The notes under the pieces were generated by a model. The model was not told the origin of the DNA. It saw only the letters and a list, made by a program, of their open reading frames with translations, and ran no database searches. Positions 26,061-34,559 of a DNA stretch of 63,848 nucleotides are shown piece after piece; position 1 is the first letter of the stretch; every line of letters begins with the position of its first letter. The translations under genes were made by a program, and so were the position numbers. Source of the DNA: Candidatus Symbiothrix dinenymphae (GTDB lineage: Bacteria; Bacteroidota; Bacteroidia; Bacteroidales; Azobacteroidaceae); the NCBI GenBank assembly GCA_001417715.1, contig BBRT01000059.1:1-63848 (forward strand). The letters are read 5' to 3'.

Positions 26061-26135
26061 GGATTGTTAGCTCAGTTGGTTTAGAGTGCTGCCTCGACAA
26101 GGCAGAGGTCACTGGTTCGAGCCCAGTACAGTCCA
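26061..26135 (+). tRNA. tRNA-Val (GAC) with unusual C33
   Basis: 75-nt cloverleaf: acceptor GGATTGT/ACAGTCC, D stem GCTC/GAGT, anticodon stem CTGCC/GGCAG, loop TCGACAA, T arm ACTGG-TTCGAGC-CCAGT, discriminator A. Anticodon GAC reads Val codons. Position 33, almost always T, is C here. CCA is not encoded. Confidence 0.88.
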
Positions 26136-26237
26136 CGAATTTTGCATATAACCACAAAATATTTGTTTTTCCTTGTTTTGTATTAAAAAAAATCGTACCT
26201 TTCGCCCCGAATTATTAAATATTTTTTTAGAATTGTT

Positions 26238-28214
26238 ATGGGGTACCTTAAGTTTGACAAGACGTTGCTCATCAATTTGGAAGAGTCGTTGCATCGCGAG
26301 ATTTTGCGCACCAACCGCGTGGGTGCCTACCATTCCACGACCATTGTGGACTGCAATACGCGGAAGTATCACGGGTTGCTGGTCTGCCCTGTGCCCAATG
26401 TAGACGACGACAATCATGTGTTGCTGTCGTCGCTGGACGAAACCGTGATTCAGCACGGGGCGGCGTTCAACCTCGGCGTGCATCAGCATGGGGATAACAA
26501 TTTTAGCCCCAACGGTAATAAATATGTGCGCGAATTTGAGTTTGAGAGCATCCCAAAGACGATTTACCGCGTTGGGGGCGTGATTATGTCGAAGGAAAAG
26601 GTGTTTGCCGCGTATGAAAATCGCATTTTGATAAAATACACCCTGCTGGATGCCCATTCGCCCACGACTTTGCAGTTGCGCCCGTTTTTGGCGTTTCGCA
26701 ACATGAACGAACTGACGTACGAAAATCCGGTGGCTAATCGCAACTACACGGAGGTGGCGAATGGCATAAAAACCTGTATGTATGACGGTTATCCCGAACT
26801 TCACATGCAGTTTAGCAAGCCTGTGGAGTTCGTTTTTCAGCCCGGTTGGTGGAATGACATTGAATATTTCAAGGCGCGCGACAATGGGCTGGCATATTCG
26901 GAGGATTTGTACGTGCCAGGGCATTTTGAAATGACCATCGAAAAGGGCGAGTCCATCTACTTTGCGGGCGGCGACACGTTTATTGACCCGATGCTCATTC
27001 AAAAAAAATACGATGAAGAATCGACCACACGCACACCTCGAACAAGTTTTTACAACTGTTTGAAAAATTCGGCACAGCAGTTTTATTACCGCCCCACCGA
27101 AAACGATGCCTATCTTTTGGCAGGCTATCCATGGTTTAAGGTACGCGCGCGCGACCTCTTCATTGCCATGCCCGGCTGCTCGCTGGCGATTGACGACCCC
27201 GTGCGGTTTGAAAAGTTGATGGACACCGCCATTCCTGCATTGCGAAATTTTATGCACGACGGCACGCCGGACAAGGTGATTCAAGAAATTGACCAGCCTG
27301 ATATACTCTTGTGGGCGATTTGGGCAATTCAGCAGTATGCAAAAGACACCTCTTTGGGGCAGTGCAACACGCGCTACGGTGCTCTGGTGCACGAAATTAT
27401 TGCTTATGTTCGCGCCAACAAACATCCGAATTTGAAGTTAGACCATCGCGGATTGTTGTTTGCCGATGGCGGTCTGTACACCGCCATCACATGGATGAAT
27501 TCGTCTGTGGATGGTCATCTCATTGTGCCACGCACGGGCTATATTGTTGAGTTTAATGCGCTGTGGTACAATGCTTTGAAGTTCACATCAGAACTGCTGA
27601 GGTTAAAGAAGACGAATGCCAAACAAATTGCGGCAATAGAGGATGCCGCTGCCAACACGGCAATCGCGTTTCTTGCAACGTTTATAAACCCCCACGGCTA
27701 TCTGTATGACCATGTGAATGGCGGTTACGCTGATTTGAGCGTGCGCCCCAACATGCTTTTTGCGGTCGCCCTGGACTATTCGCCGCTCAACCGCACGCAA
27801 AAACGCTCCGTTTTGAACTTCGTGACAAAGGAATTGCTGACCCCGAAAGGCATCCGCTCGCTAAGCCCAAACAGCGGAGGCTACAGACCCTATTGTGTGG
27901 GGTCGCTTTACGAGCGCAATTTGGCAGCCCATCAAGGCTCAGCATGGCCCTGGCTACTGGGATTTTACTTGGAAGCCTACCTGAAAATGTACCAAACAGG
28001 CGGCGTAGCCTTTGCAGAGCGCATGCTGATAGGCTTAGAAGAGGACATGAGCACCCACTGCATCAGCTCGCTCTCCGAACTGTACGACGGCAATCCGCCG
28101 TTCCAAAGCCGCGGTGCGATTTCGTTTGCAATGAATGTGTCGGCGGTGTTGAGGGTTTTGAAATTGATAATGTCTGAATCAGGATTTGCAGGATTGACAA
28201 ATAAAATCGGTTGA
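26238..28214 (+). CDS. Glycogen debranching enzyme (GH133-type amylo-alpha-1,6-glucosidase)
   Basis: 658 aa cytoplasmic enzyme that removes alpha-1,6 branches of glycogen. The N-terminal GDE domain starts with RTNRVGAYHSTTIVDCNTRK and the KYHGLLV strand; the (alpha/alpha)6 catalytic part (from about 295) has AGYPWFKVRARDLFIAMPG, DHRGLLFADGGLYTAITWMN and the SLSPNSGGYRPYC block. First gene of the glycogen operon; the GT4 gene follows after 4 bp. The last 13 residues (SESGFAGLTNKIG) are translated from a dispersed GTCTGAATCAGGATTT repeat that also provides the final codons. Confidence 0.92.
   Translation: MGYLKFDKTLLINLEESLHREILRTNRVGAYHSTTIVDCNTRKYHGLLVCPVPNVDDDNHVLLSSLDETVIQHGAAFNLGVHQHGDNNFSPNGNKYVREFEFESIPKTIYRVGGVIMSKEKVFAAYENRILIKYTLLDAHSPTTLQLRPFLAFRNMNELTYENPVANRNYTEVANGIKTCMYDGYPELHMQFSKPVEFVFQPGWWNDIEYFKARDNGLAYSEDLYVPGHFEMTIEKGESIYFAGGDTFIDPMLIQKKYDEESTTRTPRTSFYNCLKNSAQQFYYRPTENDAYLLAGYPWFKVRARDLFIAMPGCSLAIDDPVRFEKLMDTAIPALRNFMHDGTPDKVIQEIDQPDILLWAIWAIQQYAKDTSLGQCNTRYGALVHEIIAYVRANKHPNLKLDHRGLLFADGGLYTAITWMNSSVDGHLIVPRTGYIVEFNALWYNALKFTSELLRLKKTNAKQIAAIEDAAANTAIAFLATFINPHGYLYDHVNGGYADLSVRPNMLFAVALDYSPLNRTQKRSVLNFVTKELLTPKGIRSLSPNSGGYRPYCVGSLYERNLAAHQGSAWPWLLGFYLEAYLKMYQTGGVAFAERMLIGLEEDMSTHCISSLSELYDGNPPFQSRGAISFAMNVSAVLRVLKLIMSESGFAGLTNKIG
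28174..28200. repeat. GTCTGAATCAGGATTT repeat copy at a gene 3' end
   Basis: TGTCTGAATCAGGATTTGCA then GGATTGAC. Related copies at 19637-19662, 39982-40060, 44845-44940 and 61785-61810. Confidence 0.8.
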
Positions 28215-28218
28215 AGAT

Positions 28219-29481
28219 ATGAAAGCATTAATGTATGGCTGGGAGTTCCCGCCGCATATTTTGGGGGGGCTGGGGACAGCGAGTTATGGGCTGACTAAGG
28301 GGATGTCGTTGCAGCCCGACATGGACATCACGTTTGTGATGCCGAAGCCTTGGGGCGATGAGGACACGAGTTTTCTGCGCCTGATTGGTATGTGCAACAC
28401 GCCTGTGGCTTGGCGTGATGTGGATATGGAGTTTGTGAACGAGCGCGTTGGCAAGTTCATGAAGCCGCAGTTGTATTTTGACCTGCGCGACCATATCTAT
28501 GCCGATTTTAACTACATGAATCCCAATGAGTTAGGCTGCATCGGCTTTTCCGGTCGCTATCCCGACAATCTGTTGGACGAAATCAATAACTATTCAGTTG
28601 TGGCGGGCGTGATTGCCCGCACGCTACCCTGCGACGTGATTCATTCGCACGACTGGCTCACCTATCCGGCGGGGATTCACTCGAAGCAGGTTACCGGCAA
28701 GCCGCTGGTGGTGCATGTGCACGCGACGGATTTCGACCGCAGTCGCGGAAACGTCAACCCCACCGTTTACGGCATCGAAAAAGACGGGATGGACCATGCC
28801 GACCATATCATTACGGTGAGCAATCTGACGCGCAACACGGTGATCGAAAAATATCACCAAGACCCGCGCAAGGTGACCACGGTGCACAATGCGGTGGAGC
28901 CGATGAGTCCGACCATCACTGCCATCCAGTCGAAAAAAGGCACCAAAGACAAGGTCGTAACATTTTTGGGGCGCATCACGATGCAAAAAGGACCCGAATA
29001 TTTTGTGGAAGCCGCCGCGCGCGTGCTGTCGAAGACAAAAAATGTGCGTTTCGTGATGGCTGGCAACGGCGATATGATGAACCAGATGATTCGTTTGGCT
29101 GCCAGGCGAGGCATTTCCGACCGCTTCCACTTCACCGGATTTATGAAAGGCACGCAGGTGTATGAGGTGTTGAAATCCAGCGACGTGTATGTAATGCCCT
29201 CTGTGTCAGAGCCTTTCGGCATCTCGCCCCTCGAAGCGATGCAATGCGGCGTGCCCACCATCATATCCAAGCAGTCGGGCTGTGCCGAAATCTTGGAAAA
29301 AGCCATCAAAACCGACTACTGGGACATCGACGCGATGGCAGACGCGATGTATTCCATCATCACCTATCCCGCGATGTATGAATATTTGAAGGTGGAGGGG
29401 AAGAATGAAGTTGACCAGATTACTTGGGAGAAGGCAGGGTTGAAAGTGAGAAAAATTTACAATCAATTGATAAAAAAATGA
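28219..29481 (+). CDS. Glycogen synthase-like glycosyltransferase, GT4 family
   Basis: 420 aa GT-B fold enzyme. The N-terminal MYGWEFPPHILGGLG is the glycine-rich acceptor region, SHDWLTYPAGIHSKQ is the conserved His region, and the C-terminal EPFGISPLEAMQCG is the E-x7-E donor-binding motif; TFLGRITMQKGPEYF opens the second domain. In Bacteroidota this gene type lies between a debranching enzyme and a GH57 amylase and is taken as the glycogen chain-lengthening enzyme. Four bp separate it from the upstream gene. Confidence 0.88.
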   Translation: MKALMYGWEFPPHILGGLGTASYGLTKGMSLQPDMDITFVMPKPWGDEDTSFLRLIGMCNTPVAWRDVDMEFVNERVGKFMKPQLYFDLRDHIYADFNYMNPNELGCIGFSGRYPDNLLDEINNYSVVAGVIARTLPCDVIHSHDWLTYPAGIHSKQVTGKPLVVHVHATDFDRSRGNVNPTVYGIEKDGMDHADHIITVSNLTRNTVIEKYHQDPRKVTTVHNAVEPMSPTITAIQSKKGTKDKVVTFLGRITMQKGPEYFVEAAARVLSKTKNVRFVMAGNGDMMNQMIRLAARRGISDRFHFTGFMKGTQVYEVLKSSDVYVMPSVSEPFGISPLEAMQCGVPTIISKQSGCAEILEKAIKTDYWDIDAMADAMYSIITYPAMYEYLKVEGKNEVDQITWEKAGLKVRKIYNQLIKK

Positions 29482-29737
29482 CAAAAGAGAAGACTTTTTT
29501 GATACATAATTCAGTTATTTCCATTTTGGAAACAACTGCTGATAACCTTTACGGGGGATTGTTTCGGATTTTGATAAGATGGAGAGAGGGATGGATTTTA
29601 AAAACATTAACCCCGAAGTATGTTATGACTAACAGGGACAACGGGGTATTACGCAGCAAAGGTAAGATGTTTTTTTTACACTCGCAAGTGTTTTCGAGGA
29701 AAACTTCTAATATTTAATAATTTTTAACATAATTGAC
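29482..29737. other. Intergenic segment at the operon interruption point
   Basis: No convincing gene. A plus-strand frame from 29478 (overlapping the GT4 stop) is 79 codons long with no recognisable features. A TACCTTTGC -7 box points leftward at 29656-29664, with a TTG about 20 bp upstream, although no minus-strand gene follows. The segment probably marks one junction of the inserted HEPN/UPF0158 pair. Confidence 0.5.
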
Positions 29738-30406
29738 ATGAAAATGACGTATAATGAGTATGAAAAGGCTTTATCCAAGCCACGATTAGACAGGTACAGA
29801 GCCTCTTGTAATCAGGATGAGAACAAGGCTCTGATATTGTACAGGTATAATATTGAACTTTGTCAAAAATTTTATGGCGTTTTATCTATTTTTGAGGTCG
29901 TTTTGAGAAATGCTATTGATGAGCACTATAAAATTTGCTTGTCCGATTGCGACTGGTTGCAAACCCAGTCACAAAGTGGATTTCTTGAGGATTATCAGAA
30001 ACAGATATTTAAAGAAAGAGATAAATTAGTTAACAGCAATACCTATAGCCATGATAAATTGGTTGCTTCATTAAGTTTGGGGGCATGGACATATATGTTT
30101 TCACAAACTTGCTATAAAAATGCAGGGAAAACTCTTTTGCAAATATTTCCAAATAAAACACGCGGGCTGAATCAGAAAGAAATCTATAATGACTTGGATA
30201 AAATTCGATTATTCAGAAATAGAATTGCCCACCAAGAGCCACTTTGTTTTAACCGTTCCGGCGAAATTTATATGGACTATGTGCAACGAATTTACGATTT
30301 GATTACGAAATATGTTGAATTTATGGGCTATAGTTCAAACGAACTTTTCTATGGCGTGGAAACTCCGGTTGCTACTATTACAAAAATAAAAGTAATTGAA
30401 AAATGA
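29738..30406 (+). CDS. Abi-like HEPN-domain protein
   Basis: 222 aa. The order YNIELCQKFYGVLSIFEVVLRNAIDEHY near residues 45-72 and the RNRIAHQEP motif near 165 match Abi-like (Abi_2/AbiD-type) proteins, whose R-x4-H motif is the HEPN RNase centre. Such genes abort phage infection or act as toxins. It and the following UPF0158 gene lie inside what is otherwise a glycogen operon and have lower GC than their neighbours, which suggests transfer. Whether the RNase is active is not known. Confidence 0.75.
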   Translation: MKMTYNEYEKALSKPRLDRYRASCNQDENKALILYRYNIELCQKFYGVLSIFEVVLRNAIDEHYKICLSDCDWLQTQSQSGFLEDYQKQIFKERDKLVNSNTYSHDKLVASLSLGAWTYMFSQTCYKNAGKTLLQIFPNKTRGLNQKEIYNDLDKIRLFRNRIAHQEPLCFNRSGEIYMDYVQRIYDLITKYVEFMGYSSNELFYGVETPVATITKIKVIEK

Positions 30407-30458
30407 GCATCTTCCAACAAAAAAATATTCACAATAAAAAACTATAAAATAAACATTT

Positions 30459-31073
30459 ATGAACGCACAACAGTTATTAGATGAAATTCTTCCTCTTTTG
30501 CATTCCATCAAGGATGACGAGGGAAAATTAGCTACGCTCCTCCGGTTTATGCAAGAGGAGTTTGTAGAAGAGGAAATCGAACAAAATGATTACGATTTCA
30601 AAGAAAAGTTGCCCGAAAAATATCGGGACATTGTTAAACAAATGGCGGATAGTTTGAGCGCAGGCTTCGTGTGCTTTTTCAATCCGGATACGTTAGAAAT
30701 GGAAGATATCCCTCAAAGTTTATTGCGCGAAATGGTATTTGACGATGATGAAGATGAAGAATCCGATGAAGATAGTCCTTTCAATCTGAATCACGATAAG
30801 TGGGATAAATGCACTAAAATTGAACCGCTTGAATCCAGTGAATCATTTGTGATTATGGAGAATTTTGTTGAGCAACTCCCCAATGGCAGTGAGAAAAATA
30901 GATTGATACAGGCATTAAACGGTCGTAAACCGTTTGCCAATTTCAACAATGTGATTCACAATTCCAAATACAGGGAAAATTGGTTTGATTTCCGACAAAA
31001 GGAATTGGAAAAACACGTTATCCAGAATTATTTTTATGACTATTTGAATGATGCTGAAAATGAAAACCTTTAA
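30459..31073 (+). CDS. UPF0158-family protein
   Basis: 204 aa acidic soluble protein with a DDDEDEESDEDS tract near residue 95. The C-terminal half, WDKCTKIEPLESSESFVIME, NRLIQALNGRKPFANFNN and NWFDFRQKELEKHV, matches UPF0158. Function unknown. It lies 52 bp after the Abi-like gene and 26 bp before the GH57 gene; it may belong with the inserted Abi gene. Whether it acts as an antidote is speculation. Confidence 0.7.
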   Translation: MNAQQLLDEILPLLHSIKDDEGKLATLLRFMQEEFVEEEIEQNDYDFKEKLPEKYRDIVKQMADSLSAGFVCFFNPDTLEMEDIPQSLLREMVFDDDEDEESDEDSPFNLNHDKWDKCTKIEPLESSESFVIMENFVEQLPNGSEKNRLIQALNGRKPFANFNNVIHNSKYRENWFDFRQKELEKHVIQNYFYDYLNDAENENL

Positions 31074-31099
31074 TAAGAAATTAATAAATAAAAAATAAT

Positions 31100-32410
31100 A
31101 TGAAAACAATTTGTCTTACTTTTCAAGTGCACCAGCCGTTTCGGCTGAAGCGGTACCGATTTTTTGATATTGGTTCCGACCATTATTATTATGATGATTT
31201 TGCCAATGAGGATGTTATTCGGGGGGTGGCTGAGCGGACTTATTTGCCGGCTAATGCGCTGTTGCTCGACCTGATTAAGGCGCACAAAGGCAAATTTCGG
31301 GTGTCGTTTGCCATTTCGGGATTGGTTCTCGAACAGATGGAAATCTATGTGCCGGAGGTCATTGACCAGTACAAAGAGTTGGCTCAGACGGGCTGTGTCG
31401 AGTTTTTGGCAACGCCTTATGACTATTCGCTGGCTTCGTTGAACGACCCTGAGGAGTTTGAGCGGCAGGTGAAAGCCCATTCTGAAAAGATTGAGTTGCT
31501 GTTTGGGCAGCAGCCCACCGTGTTTAGCAACACCGAGTTGCTTTATTCGGACGACATTGCTCCACAGGTGCTGGCTCTGGGCTTCAAAGCCATGCTGATG
31601 GAAGGCGCGAAGCATGTGCTGGGCTGGAGAAGCCCTAATTACCTCTATGCTTCGGCTTCGGCACCCAAATTGCGACTGCTGACGCGCAACCGGAAGTTCT
31701 GCGACGACATTTCGTACCGTTTTTCGAGCTACGACTGGGACGAATATCCCCTGGTTGCCGACAAATTTGTGCGCTGGCTTGTGGATACGCCCAAAGAGGA
31801 GCAGGTCATCAATCTGTTTTTGAATTATGATGTGCTTGGCAGTCTGCAACCTGCCTCAACGGGTATTTTCGACTTCTTCAAAGCCATGTCGCGCTTTGCT
31901 TTGGCGCAGGGTATCACGTTTTCAACGCCTTCGGAGGTGGTGACACGCCTGAAATCGGTGCAAGAATTGGCGGTGCCTTACCCTTGCTCGTGGGCGGGTG
32001 CGGACAAGGACATCAGCGCGTGGTTGGGCAATGTGTTGCAAAACGAAGCCGCCGCCAAACTGCAAGCAATCTCCGAAAAAGTGCATCTGGTGACCAATCG
32101 CCGCATTTTGCAGGACTGGAACAACCTGCAAGCCGCCGACCATTTTCACTTCATGAGCACCAAACATTTCTCCGGTCCGAGCGTGTTCAGCCCCTACGAC
32201 AACGCCTACGATGCGTTCAACAACTACATGAATGTGCTGAGCGATTTCATCAGCCGCGTGCACGAGGAGTTTCCGGAAGGAGTTGAAAATGAGGAGCTTA
32301 ATTCGCTGCTGACACTGATTCAAAACCAGGAAAACGAGATTAAGAAGTTAGAGAAGAAGTTGGCAAAGGAAAAAGCAAAAAGCCCTGCACCGGTCAAAGC
32401 AACAAAGTGA
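31100..32410 (+). CDS. Glycoside hydrolase family 57 (alpha-amylase type)
   Basis: 436 aa. GH57 blocks: TFQVHQPFRLKRYRFFDIG at the start, the nucleophile-bearing FSNTELLYSDDIAP (near residue 137), YASASAPKLRLLTRN, and FSSYDWDEYPL (near 216) with the acid/base region. Acts on alpha-glucan such as glycogen. It is the third member of the debranching/GT4/GH57 cluster, now separated from the other two by about 1.6 kb of inserted genes. The C-terminus is a Lys/Glu coiled coil (residues 405-430). Confidence 0.9.
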   Translation: MKTICLTFQVHQPFRLKRYRFFDIGSDHYYYDDFANEDVIRGVAERTYLPANALLLDLIKAHKGKFRVSFAISGLVLEQMEIYVPEVIDQYKELAQTGCVEFLATPYDYSLASLNDPEEFERQVKAHSEKIELLFGQQPTVFSNTELLYSDDIAPQVLALGFKAMLMEGAKHVLGWRSPNYLYASASAPKLRLLTRNRKFCDDISYRFSSYDWDEYPLVADKFVRWLVDTPKEEQVINLFLNYDVLGSLQPASTGIFDFFKAMSRFALAQGITFSTPSEVVTRLKSVQELAVPYPCSWAGADKDISAWLGNVLQNEAAAKLQAISEKVHLVTNRRILQDWNNLQAADHFHFMSTKHFSGPSVFSPYDNAYDAFNNYMNVLSDFISRVHEEFPEGVENEELNSLLTLIQNQENEIKKLEKKLAKEKAKSPAPVKATK

Positions 32411-32486
32411 AAGAAAAAGGAAAAGGAAAAACGGTGTTTTGAAATATTTGTTGTAACTTTGCGGCATAATTTGAAATTATTGATAT

Positions 32487-32567
32487 ATGTTACATACTGT
32501 TTACACCCCTCAAAATGAGCAATGTACACTTAGTTATACCCAACAACTTTCGTTATTTTGTCTATGA
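32487..32567 (+). pseudogene. 5' remnant of a small antitoxin-like gene
   Basis: A full promoter (TAACTTTGC at 32454-32462) precedes an ATG whose first 12 codons read MLHTVYTPQNEQ, resembling the start of small Bacteroidota antitoxins. After that the sequence runs into the 3' end of the minus-strand mazF-like gene and stops at 32567. It looks like the head of a gene cut off by arrival of the toxin-antitoxin pair. Confidence 0.4.
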
Positions 32568-32871
32568 CTTGTTCCAGCTCATAAGTTGTGATATGCCCTA
32601 ACATTTTACACAAACGTTCTTCTGCCACACATCGCACTTGAAAGCAATCTATAGAAGACTTTTTGCTTAACCCGTTTGTGCTATCCGGGGTTATCTGTTG
32701 CATCCACGGAGCAACGGCATAATGGTCTTTCCAATCGGTAATAGGAACAATTACTTTCAGGGGTAGTTTTCCGAAAGAATTGGCACTCACAACCAACGCG
32801 GGGCGCACCTTTCTCATCTCTGCCCCCACAGTTGGGTCTAAGTTTACCAGCCATATTTCACCTTGTTTCAT
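32530..32871 (-). CDS. MazF/PemK-family toxin
   Basis: 113 aa endoribonuclease toxin. MKQGEIWLVNLDPTVGAEMRK with RPALVVSAN is the typical N-terminus (substrate-site Arg included), followed by VIVPITD and the QVRCVAEERL strand. The start at 32871 is chosen because the family begins there; it overlaps the antitoxin gene by 14 bp. It would cut mRNA unless bound by the antitoxin. Confidence 0.9.
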   Translation of the reverse strand: MKQGEIWLVNLDPTVGAEMRKVRPALVVSANSFGKLPLKVIVPITDWKDHYAVAPWMQQITPDSTNGLSKKSSIDCFQVRCVAEERLCKMLGHITTYELEQVIDKITKVVGYN

Positions 32872-33112
32872 GGAAATCGGCATTATCTAAGTGGGTAAAT
32901 GCGGTCAATTCTTTATTTGTTCGATACTCATCAGCCATCAAATTAACCGCTTTTTCCAATGAATGGACACTATCTTCAGCGCGGACAGAGTGTATCGTGC
33001 GCTCCACTATATACATCCGCTCCGATATAGGGAGACGGTAAATTTCATGTAAAACATCCATTGTCGGAGATGCTTTTCTTTTTTTCAGAGTTTCTGTTGC
33101 AACTACTTCCAT
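32858..33112 (-). CDS. Antitoxin of the MazF-like toxin
   Basis: 84 aa, helical and charged, upstream of and overlapping the toxin gene in the usual order. It contains PTMDVLHEIYRLPISERMYIV, a segment seen in small antitoxins of Bacteroidota. A TACCTTTGC -7 box lies on the minus strand at about 33131-33139, so the ATG at 33112 is the likely start. Autoregulation is expected for the class but not shown here. Confidence 0.7.
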   Translation of the reverse strand: MEVVATETLKKRKASPTMDVLHEIYRLPISERMYIVERTIHSVRAEDSVHSLEKAVNLMADEYRTNKELTAFTHLDNADFHETR

Positions 33113-33256
33113 ATCATTATCATTTTTGGCGCAAAGGTACAAAATAGTTATGAGTTATGAGTTGTGTGGTTGAAAAAGATGTGATACTGTTTCAAAAAAA
33201 GTTCCTTCCTTTGAAAAATTTGTTGTAACTTTGCGGCATAAAAAAAATACGAGATA

Positions 33257-33460
33257 ATGGAAATTGTCATTGATGCAAATATAATTATGGCTGTAGTCTT
33301 AAACGAAGAAGTTGTTGTAAAAAAAAGTAACGGAATTATGTTTCGTATCATTGCGTATAATGAAAAAAAATCTCCTTTTGATGCAATCAAAGGGCTTAAG
33401 ACCGGCGTTTCGAACAACGAAATAGTTGATATAATAAAAGAAGAAAGAGCGAAATGTTGA
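33257..33460 (+). pseudogene. Rearranged PIN-domain toxin remnant
   Basis: A good promoter (TAACTTTGC near 33227) and ATG precede MEIVIDANIIMAVVLNEE, the typical first strand of a PIN (VapC-like) nuclease with its first Asp. The rest of the fold is absent. The tail (PFDAIKGLKTGVSNNEIVDI) looks like the C-terminal part of a partner antitoxin instead. This suggests a deletion that fused the two genes. It is 67 aa; a whole PIN toxin is about 130. Confidence 0.45.
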
Positions 33461-33709
33461 TTTTCTTCGCATTCATAAATAATAATAAAAATTCATAAAT
33501 ATAAAAGATAAAATGTTGATATAAAGCAATTTAAACTTATAGCGATTATTCTCTTGTCAGGAAATCTTCCAAGTTTTTACTGTAATCGAGGATAAGTTGC
33601 GAAAGTTCACGCTTGCGGGCGTGGACTGTCGTGCTTATTTGATTACAAGGCATTTGGAAGAGCCACTGACAAAAATTAGCAATTCATAACGACAGATTCA
33701 CGTTTTTTT

Positions 33710-33961
33710 ATGTCAGAAAATGTACAAATAGCAAAAATTATTCAGGAGCGATTAGTAGTCGAAGGTAGAACTGTATCTTGGCTGTGTCAGGCATTGCATT
33801 GGCAGCGGCAAAAATGGTATCGCTTCTGCTATAACGGACTGATAGAAGTTCACGATTTATACAATCTCTCGGTCATTTTGAATCACGATTTTTTCCAATA
33901 TTTCTCCCACCAATTTTCCAATCAATCCGAAGAGTGTAACAAAACAGATACAGATGTGTAA
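33710..33961 (+). CDS. Small HTH-type regulator-like protein
   Basis: 83 aa. IAKIIQERLVVEGRTVSWLCQALHWQ followed by VHDLYNLSVILNHDFFQYFS has the shape of the small XRE-like helix-turn-helix proteins of Bacteroidota (helix pair, then LxxIsxILnhdFF). Target unknown. The 249 bp before it (33461-33709) show no gene. Confidence 0.6.
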   Translation: MSENVQIAKIIQERLVVEGRTVSWLCQALHWQRQKWYRFCYNGLIEVHDLYNLSVILNHDFFQYFSHQFSNQSEECNKTDTDV

Positions 33962-34051
33962 CAAAATAGATACAAAACAATACTGATTATCAGATAATTA
34001 TGCCGTACCTTTGCGGCGTGATTTTTTAGGTTAAAAGTATAAATAAAAAAA

Positions 34052-34057
34052 AGGAGG
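34052..34057 (+). promoter_or_regulatory. Strong Shine-Dalgarno sequence
   Basis: AGGAGG placed 5 bases before the ATG at 34063. Bacteroidota genes seldom carry so complete a site, and the rest of the window does not. It fixes the start of the 161-aa gene. A TACCTTTGC -7 box is at about 34008. Confidence 0.75.
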
Positions 34058-34062
34058 TTAAA

Positions 34063-34548
34063 ATGAATTATTGGAGAATTGGTTGTAAAGAGTATTTCAG
34101 AGAGGACATGTTAGATGTCTTTAGTCGTTTCCCGTTTGTGTGGGGCGGTGCTGTTGGTGGGAGGCATGGCGAGGGCTCACCGTATAAAGGAAAGCTTTAT
34201 GTTAAAAATCTCAAAGATGTCAATGTTGGTGATATTATTGTTGCCGGAGGTGTAAAAAACATTGACTACATTGGAAAAATCACGCAGAAGCCAACGTTTA
34301 TCCCAAGTGAAAAAAATTACAAGGCTACGGCATACTATCAAAGTTACGGAATAGAAGAAGAAACAGATGCGGCAACACTAACTGACTTTGGCAGTCTGAG
34401 GTTGCACGATGTAGTCTGCATGAAAGCGAAATGGTATAAGATTGGGGCAAACTTAAAATTACCTTACCGACAGCCGCCAGGCGGTTTTCAGTCGCTAAGG
34501 AGAGGGAACAAGTTATTTGTATTAGAAGAAATTGTAAAAAATAATTAA
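34063..34548 (+). CDS. Hypothetical protein
   Basis: 161 aa, soluble, not recognised. It has a repeated VGDIIVAGGVKNIDYIGKI pattern near residue 62 that looks like a small beta barrel, reminiscent of PUA/EVE-like domains, but no diagnostic residue supports that. It has an unusually strong ribosome-binding site and ends 11 bp before the giant surface protein gene, so it may be cotranscribed with it. Confidence 0.6.
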   Translation: MNYWRIGCKEYFREDMLDVFSRFPFVWGGAVGGRHGEGSPYKGKLYVKNLKDVNVGDIIVAGGVKNIDYIGKITQKPTFIPSEKNYKATAYYQSYGIEEETDAATLTDFGSLRLHDVVCMKAKWYKIGANLKLPYRQPPGGFQSLRRGNKLFVLEEIVKNN

Positions 34549-34559
34549 AAATAAAAATT

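Noticed and set aside
26109..27425. Long minus-strand reading frame of 438 codons
   Set aside because: It lies fully antisense to the well-supported glycogen debranching gene and a tRNA, and its translation has no family features.
29478..29717. 79-codon frame after the GT4 gene
   Set aside because: No signal, domain or good composition, and it crosses a repeat-like hairpin and a leftward promoter; retained only as an intergenic note.
32830..33041. Plus-strand frame across the mazEF-like genes
   Set aside because: Antisense to the toxin/antitoxin pair, which has clear family features and a matching promoter.
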